Assembly (NCBI GenBank): GCA_963802275.1
Contig: CAWDIB010000004.1
Span: forward strand, 310,001-374,000
Source of the DNA: CAZMZW01 sp963802275
GTDB lineage: Bacteria; Chloroflexota; Anaerolineae; Anaerolineales; Anaerolineaceae
Length of the DNA stretch: 64,000 nt
Direction: 5' to 3'
Of the stretch, positions 17,576 through 26,162 are shown piece by piece. How positions within the stretch are numbered: position 1 is the stretch's first letter; each line of letters starts with the position of its first letter. A model generated the notes under the pieces. That model was not told where the DNA came from, made no database searches, and saw only the letters and a program-made list of their open reading frames with translations. The position numbers and the translations under genes are program-made.

Positions 17576-18328
17576 TCACGCTTCGCCTAAGGACTCTTTT
17601 ATTTTCAGGTCTTCCGATTGGCTTCCACTTTTTTTACCAGAATCCATCGCATCACCCTTGTGTTTCTTTCGGCTTTCAATGGCTGCAGTCAGTGCCAGGG
17701 AAGTATTCTCATAATGTGTGCGTGCCAGGCGTTCTGCCTCATCACAATCACGGCATTCGATTGCCTTGAAAAGAGCGTTATGTTCGTTGTAGATCGAATC
17801 AAACCGTCCAGGAACAAGCATGCTCAAATTACGATATTGTGAACAAGCATCGTACAAATTAGTTAACATACTTTCCAGCTTGGGTGAACCAGCTGCCACC
17901 CAAATCATTGAATGGAAGTTTTTGTTCAATTTGGTGAACTCATCATATCCTTCATTCTGCATGGATTTCAGATCATGCTTGGCAACGATGCTTTCAAACT
18001 GCCTGAGTTGTGCCTCGTTCACCCGTTTACTGGCTAAACGCGCAGCTAAGCCTTCCAAAACCGCGCGAATCTGGTAGAGTTCCACTATTTCATTTTCAGA
18101 GAAGTCCTTGACCACCGTTCCACGATGCGGGATCGTCTCGACCAAGCCCGTAGATTCAAGATAACGCAATGCATCACGAACAGGCATGCGGCTGACCCCC
18201 ATCTCATCTGCAATATCTGCAGTCACCAGACGTTGTCCGGGTATCAAATCCCCATTCAGAATTCTAACCCGGATTTCATCGGCGACAATTTCAGTCATTG
18301 TGCGATATTTCTGTGCAACCTGAGTCAT
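17576..18328 (-). CDS. GntR-family (FadR/FCD) transcriptional regulator
   Basis: 250 residues. Residues 1-75 form a winged helix: TEIVADEIRVRILNGDLIPG, then VTADIADEMGVSRMPVRDAL and RYLESTGLVETIPHRGTVV. Residues 80-225 are an FCD effector domain with AVLEGLAARLASKR, NKNFHSMIWVAAGS and the metal-site histidine in HYENTSLALT. Such regulators control sugar-acid catabolism and bind short palindromes. The GGATAC palindromes in the divergent control region at 24.9-25.1 kb are the best candidates for its operators, inferred from regulon position. Start at 18328 is supported by AGGAAT eight bases upstream. It lies within the operon it probably controls. Confidence 0.88.
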   Translation of the reverse strand: MTQVAQKYRTMTEIVADEIRVRILNGDLIPGQRLVTADIADEMGVSRMPVRDALRYLESTGLVETIPHRGTVVKDFSENEIVELYQIRAVLEGLAARLASKRVNEAQLRQFESIVAKHDLKSMQNEGYDEFTKLNKNFHSMIWVAAGSPKLESMLTNLYDACSQYRNLSMLVPGRFDSIYNEHNALFKAIECRDCDEAERLARTHYENTSLALTAAIESRKKHKGDAMDSGKKSGSQSEDLKIKESLGEA

Positions 18329-18501
18329 AAATAATTCCTGGCAAACCATGCCATTTGATAATCTTGAATATCGTGAAAGAAATCCGCGACAAAAATGAAA
18401 GAATGCGGAGAATATTTTCGCATATTACCCTTACTTACAACCAGCGTTCCCTACGCACTTCTCTTGGCATGTTCCGTTTAATCCTGTGCAGAGTATTTTG
18501 T

Positions 18502-18852
18502 TTAGCCTGGCGGAAGGGTAACGGCAATATAGGTTGTGAAGCCCTTAGTACCATTAATTGCGGAATGCGGTATGCCTGCTGGTACATACATACCTTCACC
18601 AGCCTTGGCTGTATAGGTTTTGCCTTCAGCAAAAATAGTCAAAGCGCCGTGAAGAATGTAGAAAACATGCTCTGACTTTTCATGAAAATGTTCGTCAGCG
18701 GTTCCTTGAGGTTCGTACACACCATATTTAACCACACAGGATTTTATCCCCAACAGGTCACCGGCAATTTCCTGGGCAGTGCAGCCTACATGGTCAGGTA
18801 CCGGCACCGCGGGATTCTCACTGACTTTGATGACTTTTATTTCTTTTTCCAT
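18502..18852 (-). CDS. Cupin-domain protein
   Basis: Single-domain cupin of 116 residues. Seen: EHFHEKSEHVFYILHGALTI (metal-binding His/His/Glu set), KAGEGMYVPAGIPHSAING with the second motif's His. Such proteins act as sugar-phosphate isomerases, lyxose isomerase-like enzymes, or metal-dependent dioxygenases; the short length and GTADEHFHEKSEH do not decide. Start is supported by AGAGGAACA just upstream. It lies 75 bp after the sugar-binding protein and 170 bp before the FadR-type regulator. A role as an isomerase or epimerase of the imported sugar is plausible and unproven. Confidence 0.8.
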   Translation of the reverse strand: MEKEIKVIKVSENPAVPVPDHVGCTAQEIAGDLLGIKSCVVKYGVYEPQGTADEHFHEKSEHVFYILHGALTIFAEGKTYTAKAGEGMYVPAGIPHSAINGTKGFTTYIAVTLPPG

Positions 18853-18926
18853 TGTTCCTCTTCTAGGTTGTTAGCGGCTGGCAAGGATTTGCATCCCTGC
18901 CAGCCGCAATTTAAACCAACAATTAA

Positions 18927-19986
18927 CTATTTTTTGGGCATGAATTGGTCAAGATTGGTGAGATCAACAAAGGCGAACGGGGTGCGCATTTCCATTGCGG
19001 GAGTGCCACCATTCAGTTTTTCCACGCAGGCAGCCACTGCCCAATAGGCCTGCCAGTAAACGCCCTGGTCGATAGTGAAATCGACCACACCTTTCTGGAT
19101 GGACTCAATATCCGCCGGGGTGACATCAAATGAACCAATGATGATCTTACTGTGATCAAAACCAGCATTGGTAACCGCCTCGGCAGCACCCTGAGCCATG
19201 GTATTGCCAACGTTTACGATGGCTTTCAGATCAGGCCACTTGGTGAGGTAAGTTGTGGTGATATCCAGCGCTTCGTCATATTTCCAGTGGGCTGGCTGTG
19301 ATTCGGCTGTGATCTTGGGGTACTTGGCGATGGCTTCCTTAACGCCCTGGGTGCGCTGATCGGATGTTGATTGACCGGGAACACCTTCCAGGATGAGCAG
19401 TTTGCCTTCCTCGCCCATTTTCTTGGCGATGTAATGACCCAGTTCGTTGCCAAGTTTGATGTTATCAAGACCAGTGTAGGTGAGGTATTCACCACCCGAG
19501 CCACGGGTGTTGTCATAGGCAACCGGGATGCCAGCCTCGTTCAACTTCTTGATGGCGGATGCAATACCATCGGTGCTGACCGGGGCGAGCACGATGCAAT
19601 CCACTTTCTTGGCAATCAAGTCTTCCAAAATGCGGGTCTGCTCCTCAACGCTGGCCACCGCGGTGGGGGCGTATTGGCCGAGGGTGAAACCCATGTCCTT
19701 GGCAGCTTGTTCAGCAGCAGCGAAGTGCTGCAGCCAAACAGCATTGGAGTTATTCTTGAGCACCATGGCGATGTTGTAATTCTTGTTCGCCTTGATCTTG
19801 GTCGTGTCATACTCATACACGGGGGTTTTCGGATCAGCTGCAGGGGCAGCAGGAGCCGTTGTTGCCGCAGGAGCAGCAGGAGCTGCAGGGGCAGCACGGG
19901 GCTGCGGTGGCGGCGGGAGTTGCGCAGGCGGTCAACACAAAGGTCAACAGCATGGCGCACGCGAGCAAAATAGATACTTTCTTCAT
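18927..19986 (-). CDS. ABC transporter sugar-binding lipoprotein (ribose type), frameshifted near N-terminus
   Basis: Captures a sugar outside the membrane for the adjacent importer. From ATG at 19986 the frame gives a lipoprotein signal (MKKVSILLACAMLLTFVLTA, then the lipobox Cys at residue 21) followed by an Ala/Pro-rich linker. One extra G in the GGGG at 19898-19901 throws it out of frame; the mature part reads from there as NYNIAMVLKNNSNAVWLQH, then IEEL-type lobes with VDCIVLAPVSTDGIASAIKK, YDNTRGSGGEYLTYTGLDN and GEEGKLLILEGVPGQSTSDQ, ending in LTNLDQFMPKK. This is the periplasmic-binding-protein type 1 (ribose/galactose) fold. AGGAGAAAAACACA precedes the ATG. Length after correction about 352. 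Confidence 0.85.
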
Positions 19987-20129
19987 TGTGTTTTTCTCCT
20001 AAAAGAATTTTCTTACTTGATCCTACCGAACAGATTCAAGAAATTGGTCTGTTCCACCACCTCCTTTCCATCTTGAGTCTTGAATAAGCCTGACATAAGT
20101 AATGATGTAAGTGCTCAATGGTGTTGATG

Positions 20130-21119
20130 TCAGTTAGCCTTTCTGCCAGTCAAGCGGCGGACAGCCTGATCTGCCAGGACGGCGACGATGATGAACAAAC
20201 CAAGAATAAACTGCTGCCAGAGGGTTGGCACACCGAATAAAATGAGCGCGTTTTGGATGATGCCCATCGTGAGCACCCCCACAACCGTACCCACCACGCC
20301 ACCATCACCACCATACAAGCTAGTGCCACCAATGACAACGGCGGCAATGGCTGGCAGCAAAATAGTAGTACCCAACTCCACATCAGCCGCATTGATACGG
20401 GCAATCTGCGTTATACCGGCAAATGCAGCGATGAGCCCTGCGAGAACATAAACCAATATCAGGACACCCATGGTATTGATCCCGGACATGCGCGCGGCTT
20501 CCGCATTGGCACCCAGTGCAAATACCCGCCTGCCGAAAGTCGTACGGGTCAGGAGCAACCACATCAGGAAAACAACGACCAAAGCCAGAATGATGGCCAT
20601 CGGTATCCCTTGGAATTTTCCGCTTCCCATGAACCGAAAAGCATCTGGAAAACCATAGATCACATAGCCTTTCAAAATACCACTGGCAAGTCCATAGGCA
20701 GTGAAGCTCACCCCATAAGTGGCGATGAAGGCGGGTAATTTGATTACCGCGACAAGCAATCCGTTAATCAAACCAAGCGATGCTCCCATAGCCAATCCGG
20801 CTAAAACCGCGTACGGCGCCGGAATATTGCCGCCCTTTAATAATACGCCACTGGTAACGCCAGCGATCGCAAAAATACTGCCTAAGGAAAGATCAATATT
20901 TGCGGTTAATATCACAAGCGTCTGCGCAATTGCCAAAATCGCCGGGATGGAAGCGGTGGTGAGAATATTAACGATATTCCTACTGGTGAGAAAAATGGGC
21001 GAAAGCAGGCTCATTCCAAGACCCAGAGCCACGAGGATGAGAACACGCGAAAGTGAATTCAGCGTGCGGATGTCCACTTCAAAACGGGCTTTCTTATTAG
21101 TCTTTGTCATCACATTCAT
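20130..21119 (-). CDS. Sugar ABC transporter permease (RbsC family) 1
   Basis: Membrane half of a carbohydrate-uptake importer. 329 residues with eight to ten hydrophobic segments; the conserved loop before the helix pair reads GLINGLLVAVIKLPAFIATY, and later GTTILLPAIAAVVIGGTSLY, both RbsC/AraH hallmarks. It starts in an ATGA overlap with the preceding permease gene, so the two are translationally coupled and probably form a heterodimer. The N-terminus is basic (MTKTNKKARF) as expected for a cytoplasmic start. The substrate is set by the binding protein and cannot be read from this gene. Confidence 0.9.
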   Translation of the reverse strand: MNVMTKTNKKARFEVDIRTLNSLSRVLILVALGLGMSLLSPIFLTSRNIVNILTTASIPAILAIAQTLVILTANIDLSLGSIFAIAGVTSGVLLKGGNIPAPYAVLAGLAMGASLGLINGLLVAVIKLPAFIATYGVSFTAYGLASGILKGYVIYGFPDAFRFMGSGKFQGIPMAIILALVVVFLMWLLLTRTTFGRRVFALGANAEAARMSGINTMGVLILVYVLAGLIAAFAGITQIARINAADVELGTTILLPAIAAVVIGGTSLYGGDGGVVGTVVGVLTMGIIQNALILFGVPTLWQQFILGLFIIVAVLADQAVRRLTGRKAN

Positions 21120-22126
21120 GATTTATTTCCTCGATTGCGAACCACGATATCAAAAACAATGGCAATCAGGATCACCGAACCAACCACAAAAGTCTGCCAA
21201 ACTGCAGGGACACTGCTGATATTGAGCGCAGGGAAACTGAAAAGATTCAACCCGTTACGCATGATCACAATCAACAAGACTCCGATGATGGTTCCGGTTA
21301 CACCGCCTTTGCCCTTTTTTGAGCTGGTTCCGCCCAGGATGGCGGCTGCAACCGCATCGAATTCCCAACGCATACCCACGATGGGGTCTGCGGTTTGCAG
21401 ACGACCAATCAATACCACACCGGCAATGGCTGCCACAGTTCCTGAAAATACGAATACCAGCCAGCGGTATTTTTCCACATCCAAACCGGAAAGGCGGGCG
21501 CCAGCCTGATTACCACCGATGGCAATGATATATCTACCAAAAGCGGTATGGTTGAGCATGAAATAGGTGAAAAGATAAACTGCCAAAGCAATATAGATCG
21601 GCATGGGTATTCCAAGAAAGTCTCCCCCACCGAAAAATAAAAAGGTTGCATCAGTAACCAAGACCTGATTCGCCTTGGCAAGTGCAAGTGCCAAACCGCC
21701 AACGACGCTAAGCATACCCAGCGAGGCGATGAATGCGGGCATTTTCAAAATAGACACCATCATGCCGGTGATCGTGCCGCTGATCACTCCAACCAGGAGG
21801 CCGCCCAAAACTGCCAGGGGTGCTGAATAACCAGCTTTGAGCATTAAAGCTGCCACAACGCCCGAAAAAGTCATGATGCTGCCAAGAGACAAGTCAAGCG
21901 CTTCGGAAAGCAGGACGATGGTCGCAGCGGTTGCCAGCATCCATAAGAAAGATCCCTGGCGAACAATGCTGACCAAATTGTTGACGGTAAAGAAGCCGCT
22001 TGAAGTTACCGAAAAGAAAGTAAAGATAGCCAGCACCACCCAAGTGACCGGTGGAAGGGATTTAAAAGGGGCTATCAACGAGTTAATCTTTTCGTTGCTA
22101 TTATTCGATATTTTTTTCTCAAGCAT
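21116..22126 (-). CDS. Sugar ABC transporter permease (RbsC family) 2
   Basis: Second transmembrane subunit of the importer, about 336 residues. Conserved features match its partner: ALLLSEALDLSLGSIMTFSG region (read LSEALDLSLGSIMTFSGVVA), GTITGMMVSILKMPAFIASL, and EFDAVAAAILGGTSSKKGKG. The start at 22126 is preferred because AAGGAG lies nine bases upstream and it overlaps the end of the ATPase gene by eight bases; the frame is open further upstream. Having two different permease genes rather than one is common for this importer class. Confidence 0.9.
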   Translation of the reverse strand: MLEKKISNNSNEKINSLIAPFKSLPPVTWVVLAIFTFFSVTSSGFFTVNNLVSIVRQGSFLWMLATAATIVLLSEALDLSLGSIMTFSGVVAALMLKAGYSAPLAVLGGLLVGVISGTITGMMVSILKMPAFIASLGMLSVVGGLALALAKANQVLVTDATFLFFGGGDFLGIPMPIYIALAVYLFTYFMLNHTAFGRYIIAIGGNQAGARLSGLDVEKYRWLVFVFSGTVAAIAGVVLIGRLQTADPIVGMRWEFDAVAAAILGGTSSKKGKGGVTGTIIGVLLIVIMRNGLNLFSFPALNISSVPAVWQTFVVGSVILIAIVFDIVVRNRGNKS

Positions 22127-23663
22127 GAGCAACTCCTTTTTTAACTGCCTGAGGTGAATTTCGCTTGGCGCCCCCGCCACCCATAGCATATGCAATGATC
22201 TTTTCCTGGGTGGCTTCCTTGCATGATAGCTCAGTAATTACACGCCCTTCGCGCATGACAAAGATGCGGTCACTCATACCAAGTATTTCCGGTAATTCTG
22301 AAGAGATCATCAATACCGCTCCACCATTTTTGACCAATTCATTCATAAAACCATGTATCTCAGCTTTAGCGCCCACGTCGATTCCACGGGTGGGCTCATC
22401 AAATATAAATATATTGGCCTTCGTACAAAGCCATTTTGCCAATACTACCTTTTGTTGAGTGCCACCGGAAAGAAACTGGGTGATGCGTTTGGGGGATGGT
22501 GTGGCAATACGCAAATCCTTAATGTATTTCACCACGGTTGATTTTTCCATGCGACTGTTGACAAAGAATTTTGGAAACAACTTATTCAGACTGGCCATGA
22601 CCACATTATCTGAAGCAGGTAAAATCAAACACAATCCATGGTTCTTGCGGTCTTCAGGTAAAAGACTTACACCGGCCTGAACCATTTGGGCTGGCGATGA
22701 GGGATAAACTTCTTTTCCAAATACGAAGACTTTACCGGAATCAATGGGATCCACTCCGAAGATGGCACGAGCCAATTCCGTGCGCCCGGCGCCAACCAGA
22801 CCGGCCAACCCGACAATTTCACCTGTATGCAAATTCATGCTTGCACCACGCAGGCGCTTGCCGCATTTGATGTCCTCGACGCGCAGTGCTTCTTCTCCCT
22901 GTGCCTGGTAAGTGCGCTCAAACATGTTTTCGATATTTCGGCCAACCATCATTTTCACCAGGTCGGATACTTTCACCGCTTTAACATTCTCGGTACCAAT
23001 ATACTTGCCATCCCGTAACACGGTGACACGGTCACCAATTTCATGAACTTCCTGCAGGCGGTGGGAAATATAGATGATGCCGATTCCGCGTTTTTTGAGT
23101 TCACGGATGATCTTAAAAAGATGTTCTATCTCGGTTTCAGTCAATGAAGCAGTAGGTTCATCCATGATCAAAACCCGAGATTCAACTGATAGCGCCTTGG
23201 CCACTTCCACCATCTGCTGCTGGCCAGTGCCAAGATTGATCGTGAATGCATTCGTGTCCAATTCAAGGTACAGACTTTTTAATAGCTTTTTGGCATCCGT
23301 ATGCATTTTCTTATGATCCAGAAAAAGACCGTAGCGTTTGGGGAATCGACCCAGGTAAATATTCTGAGCCACATTCATATAGGGAACCAGGTTGAATTCC
23401 TGGTAGATGATGGCAATGCCTGCCACCTTAGCCTGGCGTGGATTATGAAAAACCACTTCTCTGCCATTAAGGAGAATTTTGCCTGAATCGGGTTGGTAGG
23501 CGCCCGCCAGGATCTTCATCAGGGTGGATTTGCCAGCGCCGTTCTCTCCAAGGAGTACGTGCACTTCCCCCGCCCTAAGATCAAAATCCACTTTATCAAG
23601 TGCCTGAACACCAGGGAATTGCTTTGAAATGCCTTCCGCTTTCAGCAATAGTTTTTCAGCCAT
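22119..23663 (-). CDS. Sugar ABC transporter ATP-binding protein (RbsA/MglA type)
   Basis: Energises the importer. 514 residues with two nucleotide-binding domains in tandem. The first has Walker A GENGAGKST near residue 40 and Walker B VLIMDEPTASL; the second has the degenerate Walker A-like GLVGAGRTELA and an intact signature (FLSGGTQQKVVLAKWL) with FIFDEPTRGIDVG. This double-domain layout is diagnostic of the CUT2 carbohydrate family for monosaccharides. GAGGAGAATC precedes the ATG. It follows the dehydrogenase gene by 75 bp and leads permeases, binding protein and regulators in one transcription unit. Confidence 0.93.
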   Translation of the reverse strand: MAEKLLLKAEGISKQFPGVQALDKVDFDLRAGEVHVLLGENGAGKSTLMKILAGAYQPDSGKILLNGREVVFHNPRQAKVAGIAIIYQEFNLVPYMNVAQNIYLGRFPKRYGLFLDHKKMHTDAKKLLKSLYLELDTNAFTINLGTGQQQMVEVAKALSVESRVLIMDEPTASLTETEIEHLFKIIRELKKRGIGIIYISHRLQEVHEIGDRVTVLRDGKYIGTENVKAVKVSDLVKMMVGRNIENMFERTYQAQGEEALRVEDIKCGKRLRGASMNLHTGEIVGLAGLVGAGRTELARAIFGVDPIDSGKVFVFGKEVYPSSPAQMVQAGVSLLPEDRKNHGLCLILPASDNVVMASLNKLFPKFFVNSRMEKSTVVKYIKDLRIATPSPKRITQFLSGGTQQKVVLAKWLCTKANIFIFDEPTRGIDVGAKAEIHGFMNELVKNGGAVLMISSELPEILGMSDRIFVMREGRVITELSCKEATQEKIIAYAMGGGGAKRNSPQAVKKGVAHA

Positions 23664-23738
23664 ACATGATTCTCCTCAAATTGCATTTCTCGATGACCAA
23701 GAAAGTCGGAAAAAGCATAAAAAAAATCCTCCAGCCAA

Positions 23739-24818
23739 TTAACCATTGGGATGGAGGATTACCTTGAGAGCCCCGCCCTTGCGCTGAATGAAGGTATCCA
23801 TGCCCTCATTCACCTTCTCCAGCGGGAAATGGTGGGTAATGAGAGGTTTAGCCTGAATGCGTCCCTGGCTGAAGAGTGCCAGTGAACGACGGCAATCACC
23901 CAATCCTTCACCGCGAACACCGGCTGCTTTGAGGTCATCCAAGACGAACTTGCGGTGATTGGGGGAAGGACGGTCGTGGGAGTCTCCCACGAAGGAAAGG
24001 CGGCCGCCACGCATGACCATTTCATACGCCTGTTCAACAGCTGCAGGTGCCCCGGAGCACTCAATGACCAATTCCACTCCCAGCCCACCGGTTGCTTCTT
24101 TGATGACCTGAACAGCATCTTTTTCATGGATATTTATGGTGACGTCGGCACCGAGCTGCTTGCCTACTGCGAGGCGGGAATCACGCGTACCGGTGAGGAA
24201 AACAGTCCCTGCCCCCAGGGCTTTGGAGAGTTGAACAGCCATCAACCCAATAGGGCCGGGGCCGAGGACGGCAACTGTTTCACCGCCGAGGAAACCACCT
24301 ATGTTATCAAGGGCGTAATGCACACAAGCCGCGGTGGTCAATAAAGCGGCTTCTTCGTAGGAGACGTTATCGGCAACTTTATAAAGCGTGCTGACATTGT
24401 TGACAACATATTGGGCATAACCTCCATTGGTGGTAAAACCGTAATGGCGGTGCCCGGTTTCAGGTTTGCCGTAATTCAAGCAGATGGTGTAACGTCCACG
24501 TTTGCAATTCATGCAGTAGCCGCAGCCCTTGTGGGATTCGATGGCAATGCGATCACCAACTATGAAATCCTTCACATTGGGACCAACCGCAACGATCTGC
24601 CCGCTGTATTCATGCCCGGGAATAAAGGAGCCAAAAGCCGGCATACCCGTCCAGCCCTTGTTGATAACGGTGGGATCAGTACCGCAGATGGCGCAGGCAT
24701 AAACTTTCACAAGAACTTCCATGGGGCCTGGTTGGGGGACTGGCATGGATTGGACACGAAGATCACCGAGTCCATGTAATACTGCGGCTGTCATTTCAGT
24801 GGGAAGGGAAGAGTCCAT
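23739..24818 (-). CDS. Zinc-binding medium-chain alcohol/polyol dehydrogenase
   Basis: First gene of the leftward unit, 359 residues and intact. Catalytic zinc ligands: Cys in ACAICGTDPTVI and His-Glu in PGHEYSGQIVAVG; structural zinc cysteines in GCGYCMNCKRGRYTICLN; Rossmann motif VLGPGPIGLMAVQLSKALGA. The order and the NYGKPETGHRHYGF stretch match the frameshifted paralogue 10 kb away. Probable role: NAD-linked oxidation of the imported sugar or polyol. GGAGCGAAAAA precedes the ATG. A promoter with an operator lies about 80 bp upstream. Sorbitol/threonine dehydrogenase relatives are the alternatives. Confidence 0.9.
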   Translation of the reverse strand: MDSSLPTEMTAAVLHGLGDLRVQSMPVPQPGPMEVLVKVYACAICGTDPTVINKGWTGMPAFGSFIPGHEYSGQIVAVGPNVKDFIVGDRIAIESHKGCGYCMNCKRGRYTICLNYGKPETGHRHYGFTTNGGYAQYVVNNVSTLYKVADNVSYEEAALLTTAACVHYALDNIGGFLGGETVAVLGPGPIGLMAVQLSKALGAGTVFLTGTRDSRLAVGKQLGADVTINIHEKDAVQVIKEATGGLGVELVIECSGAPAAVEQAYEMVMRGGRLSFVGDSHDRPSPNHRKFVLDDLKAAGVRGEGLGDCRRSLALFSQGRIQAKPLITHHFPLEKVNEGMDTFIQRKGGALKVILHPNG

Positions 24819-24881
24819 TTTTTCGCTCCAGATAATTTAGATTTTTCTCAGAAGTGAATGGATCGTATCATCTTTATATAT

Positions 24882-24896
24882 TGGATACAGTATCCA
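24882..24896. promoter_or_regulatory. GGATAC-type palindromic operator, leftward unit
   Basis: TGGATACAGTATCCA: perfect 7-bp arms around one central base. It begins at the -10 box of the leftward promoter and covers its start site, where a bound repressor would block initiation. The likeness to the site at 25125 and to FadR/FCD-type operators supports control by the GntR/FCD protein encoded at 17576-18328. Confidence 0.7.
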
Positions 24897-24923
24897 TTTT
24901 AGCGCTTTATTGTAATTTGTCAA
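24896..24923 (-). promoter_or_regulatory. Sigma-70-type promoter of the leftward sugar operon
   Basis: Read on the minus strand: TTGACA (24923-24918), a 16-bp spacer, and TAAAAT (24901-24896). It points to the dehydrogenase gene starting at 24818, leaving about 75 nt of leader. Confidence 0.72.
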
Positions 24924-25090
24924 TAGCCAATTGAAATAACATGGCTATTACTTTGTTCATATTTCAAAAATATTGCGAGGTCCTCACTGTCCAAGAGCTT
25001 TTGAATAGAGACAATCTGATTTTCGCACTTTTTCATTCAAAATGATTTATCGCCAAAGCGGGTGTTTTCATGATGTGGCAGGGGATGCTA

Positions 25091-25119
25091 TTGAGAGATA
25101 TTTCTTATTGTTTTATAAT
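25091..25119 (+). promoter_or_regulatory. Sigma-70-type promoter of the SDR-RuBisCO-like unit
   Basis: TTGAGA at 25091-25096, 17-bp spacer, TATAAT at 25114-25119. Predicted start near 25126, inside the second GGATAC-type site; leader about 170 nt to the SDR. Confidence 0.7.
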
Positions 25120-25124
25120 GAATA

Positions 25125-25141
25125 TTGTATATTGTATCCAA
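25125..25141. promoter_or_regulatory. GGATAC-type operator, rightward unit
   Basis: On the minus strand TTGGATACAATATACAA, an imperfect palindrome sharing TTGGATACANTAT with the site at 24882. It sits at the predicted transcription start, as does its partner, so one repressor could close both units. Confidence 0.65.
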
Positions 25142-25297
25142 TGAAATCCCAGAATTTATTTGACATACCTATTTATGCTATCCGTTTTGTAAAGCCTTAT
25201 TCATTATTTTGATCCGCCTTCAGCAGCCAAAGAATTCATATTCTTAAATTGGAATAAATAAATATAAATCTATTATTCAGGTTATCAAGGAGAAAAT

Positions 25298-26032
25298 ATG
25301 TCCAAAAAATTACAAGGTAAAACCGCCATAATCACTGGTTCCAGTTCCGGGATAGGCCGGGCAAGCGCATTGGCATTGGCAGAAGAAGGAGCGAACCTCG
25401 TCCTCACTGCCCGCCGCCAGGAGCGCCTGAAGGAATTAGAGGTTGCCATTCGCAAAGCCGGGGGGCAGGCGATCAGCATTACTGGTGATTCCCGTGAAGA
25501 AGATACTGCCCGCAAGGCGGTGGAAGCTGCTATCAGCACTTTTGGCAGCCTGGATATCCTGATCAATAATGTGGGTACGGGCTATTATAAAAATATTGTG
25601 GATACCAGCCCGGCGGAATATGATGAAATGATGGATACGAATGTACGTTCAACTTTTTTGTTCACCCATTTTGCTGTTCCACAAATGATCAAGCAAGGGT
25701 CCGGAATCATTCTCATGATCGCTTCGATGGCAGGAATATATGGTTTTGCAGGCCAAGCCGTCTATTGCGCATCCAAGTTTGCCGAGATTGGTTTGACTCA
25801 AGCCCTTGATAAAGAGTTGCGTCCCCATGGAATAAAAGTGGGCGCAATTTGCCCAGGAGGAACCAAGACAGAATTTGCGCTGGGAAAAGGCCGCACAGTG
25901 GAAAGCGTGGCGAAATCCGGGATGCTGGAACCAGAAGATGTTGCCCGTGCTGTCTTACTCGCCTGCACGCAATCCGCCAAAGCACGAATCATTGAGATTA
26001 AAATGCGTACGATGGATGAGCCACTCGCTTGA
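25298..26032 (+). CDS. SDR-family NAD(P)-dependent oxidoreductase
   Basis: Short-chain dehydrogenase of 244 residues, single domain. N-terminal TGSSSGIGRASALALAEEG (cofactor), NNVGTGYYKN (structural), catalytic Ser in MIASMAG and YCASKFAEIG (YxxxK), and ICPGGTKTEF. A strong ribosome-binding site CAAGGAGAAAAT precedes the ATG. Fits oxidation or reduction of a sugar-derived hydroxyl, or reduction of a keto-intermediate. It is first in the short unit with the RuBisCO-like protein and is under a GGATAC-type operator, tying it to the sugar regulon. Substrate unknown. Confidence 0.88.
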   Translation: MSKKLQGKTAIITGSSSGIGRASALALAEEGANLVLTARRQERLKELEVAIRKAGGQAISITGDSREEDTARKAVEAAISTFGSLDILINNVGTGYYKNIVDTSPAEYDEMMDTNVRSTFLFTHFAVPQMIKQGSGIILMIASMAGIYGFAGQAVYCASKFAEIGLTQALDKELRPHGIKVGAICPGGTKTEFALGKGRTVESVAKSGMLEPEDVARAVLLACTQSAKARIIEIKMRTMDEPLA

Positions 26033-26162
26033 TCTGTTTGAAGACCTCCTCTTTTGGGGAATCCGGATCCCGAACAGCTATTGGTGATCAATTTTCAATA
26101 ATGAAAGTTAATTGCGAGGAATCCAAAGCGATTATTTTTACTGATTCAGTTTAGGGAACGAA

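Larger units (their letters stand above)
24819..25297. other. Divergent control region between the leftward operon and the SDR-RLP genes
   Basis: AT-rich 479-bp gap holding two divergent promoters about 200 bp apart, each with a GGATAC-type operator at its start site (separate entries). No gene is seen in it. Both transcription units appear to answer to the same regulator. Confidence 0.75.
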
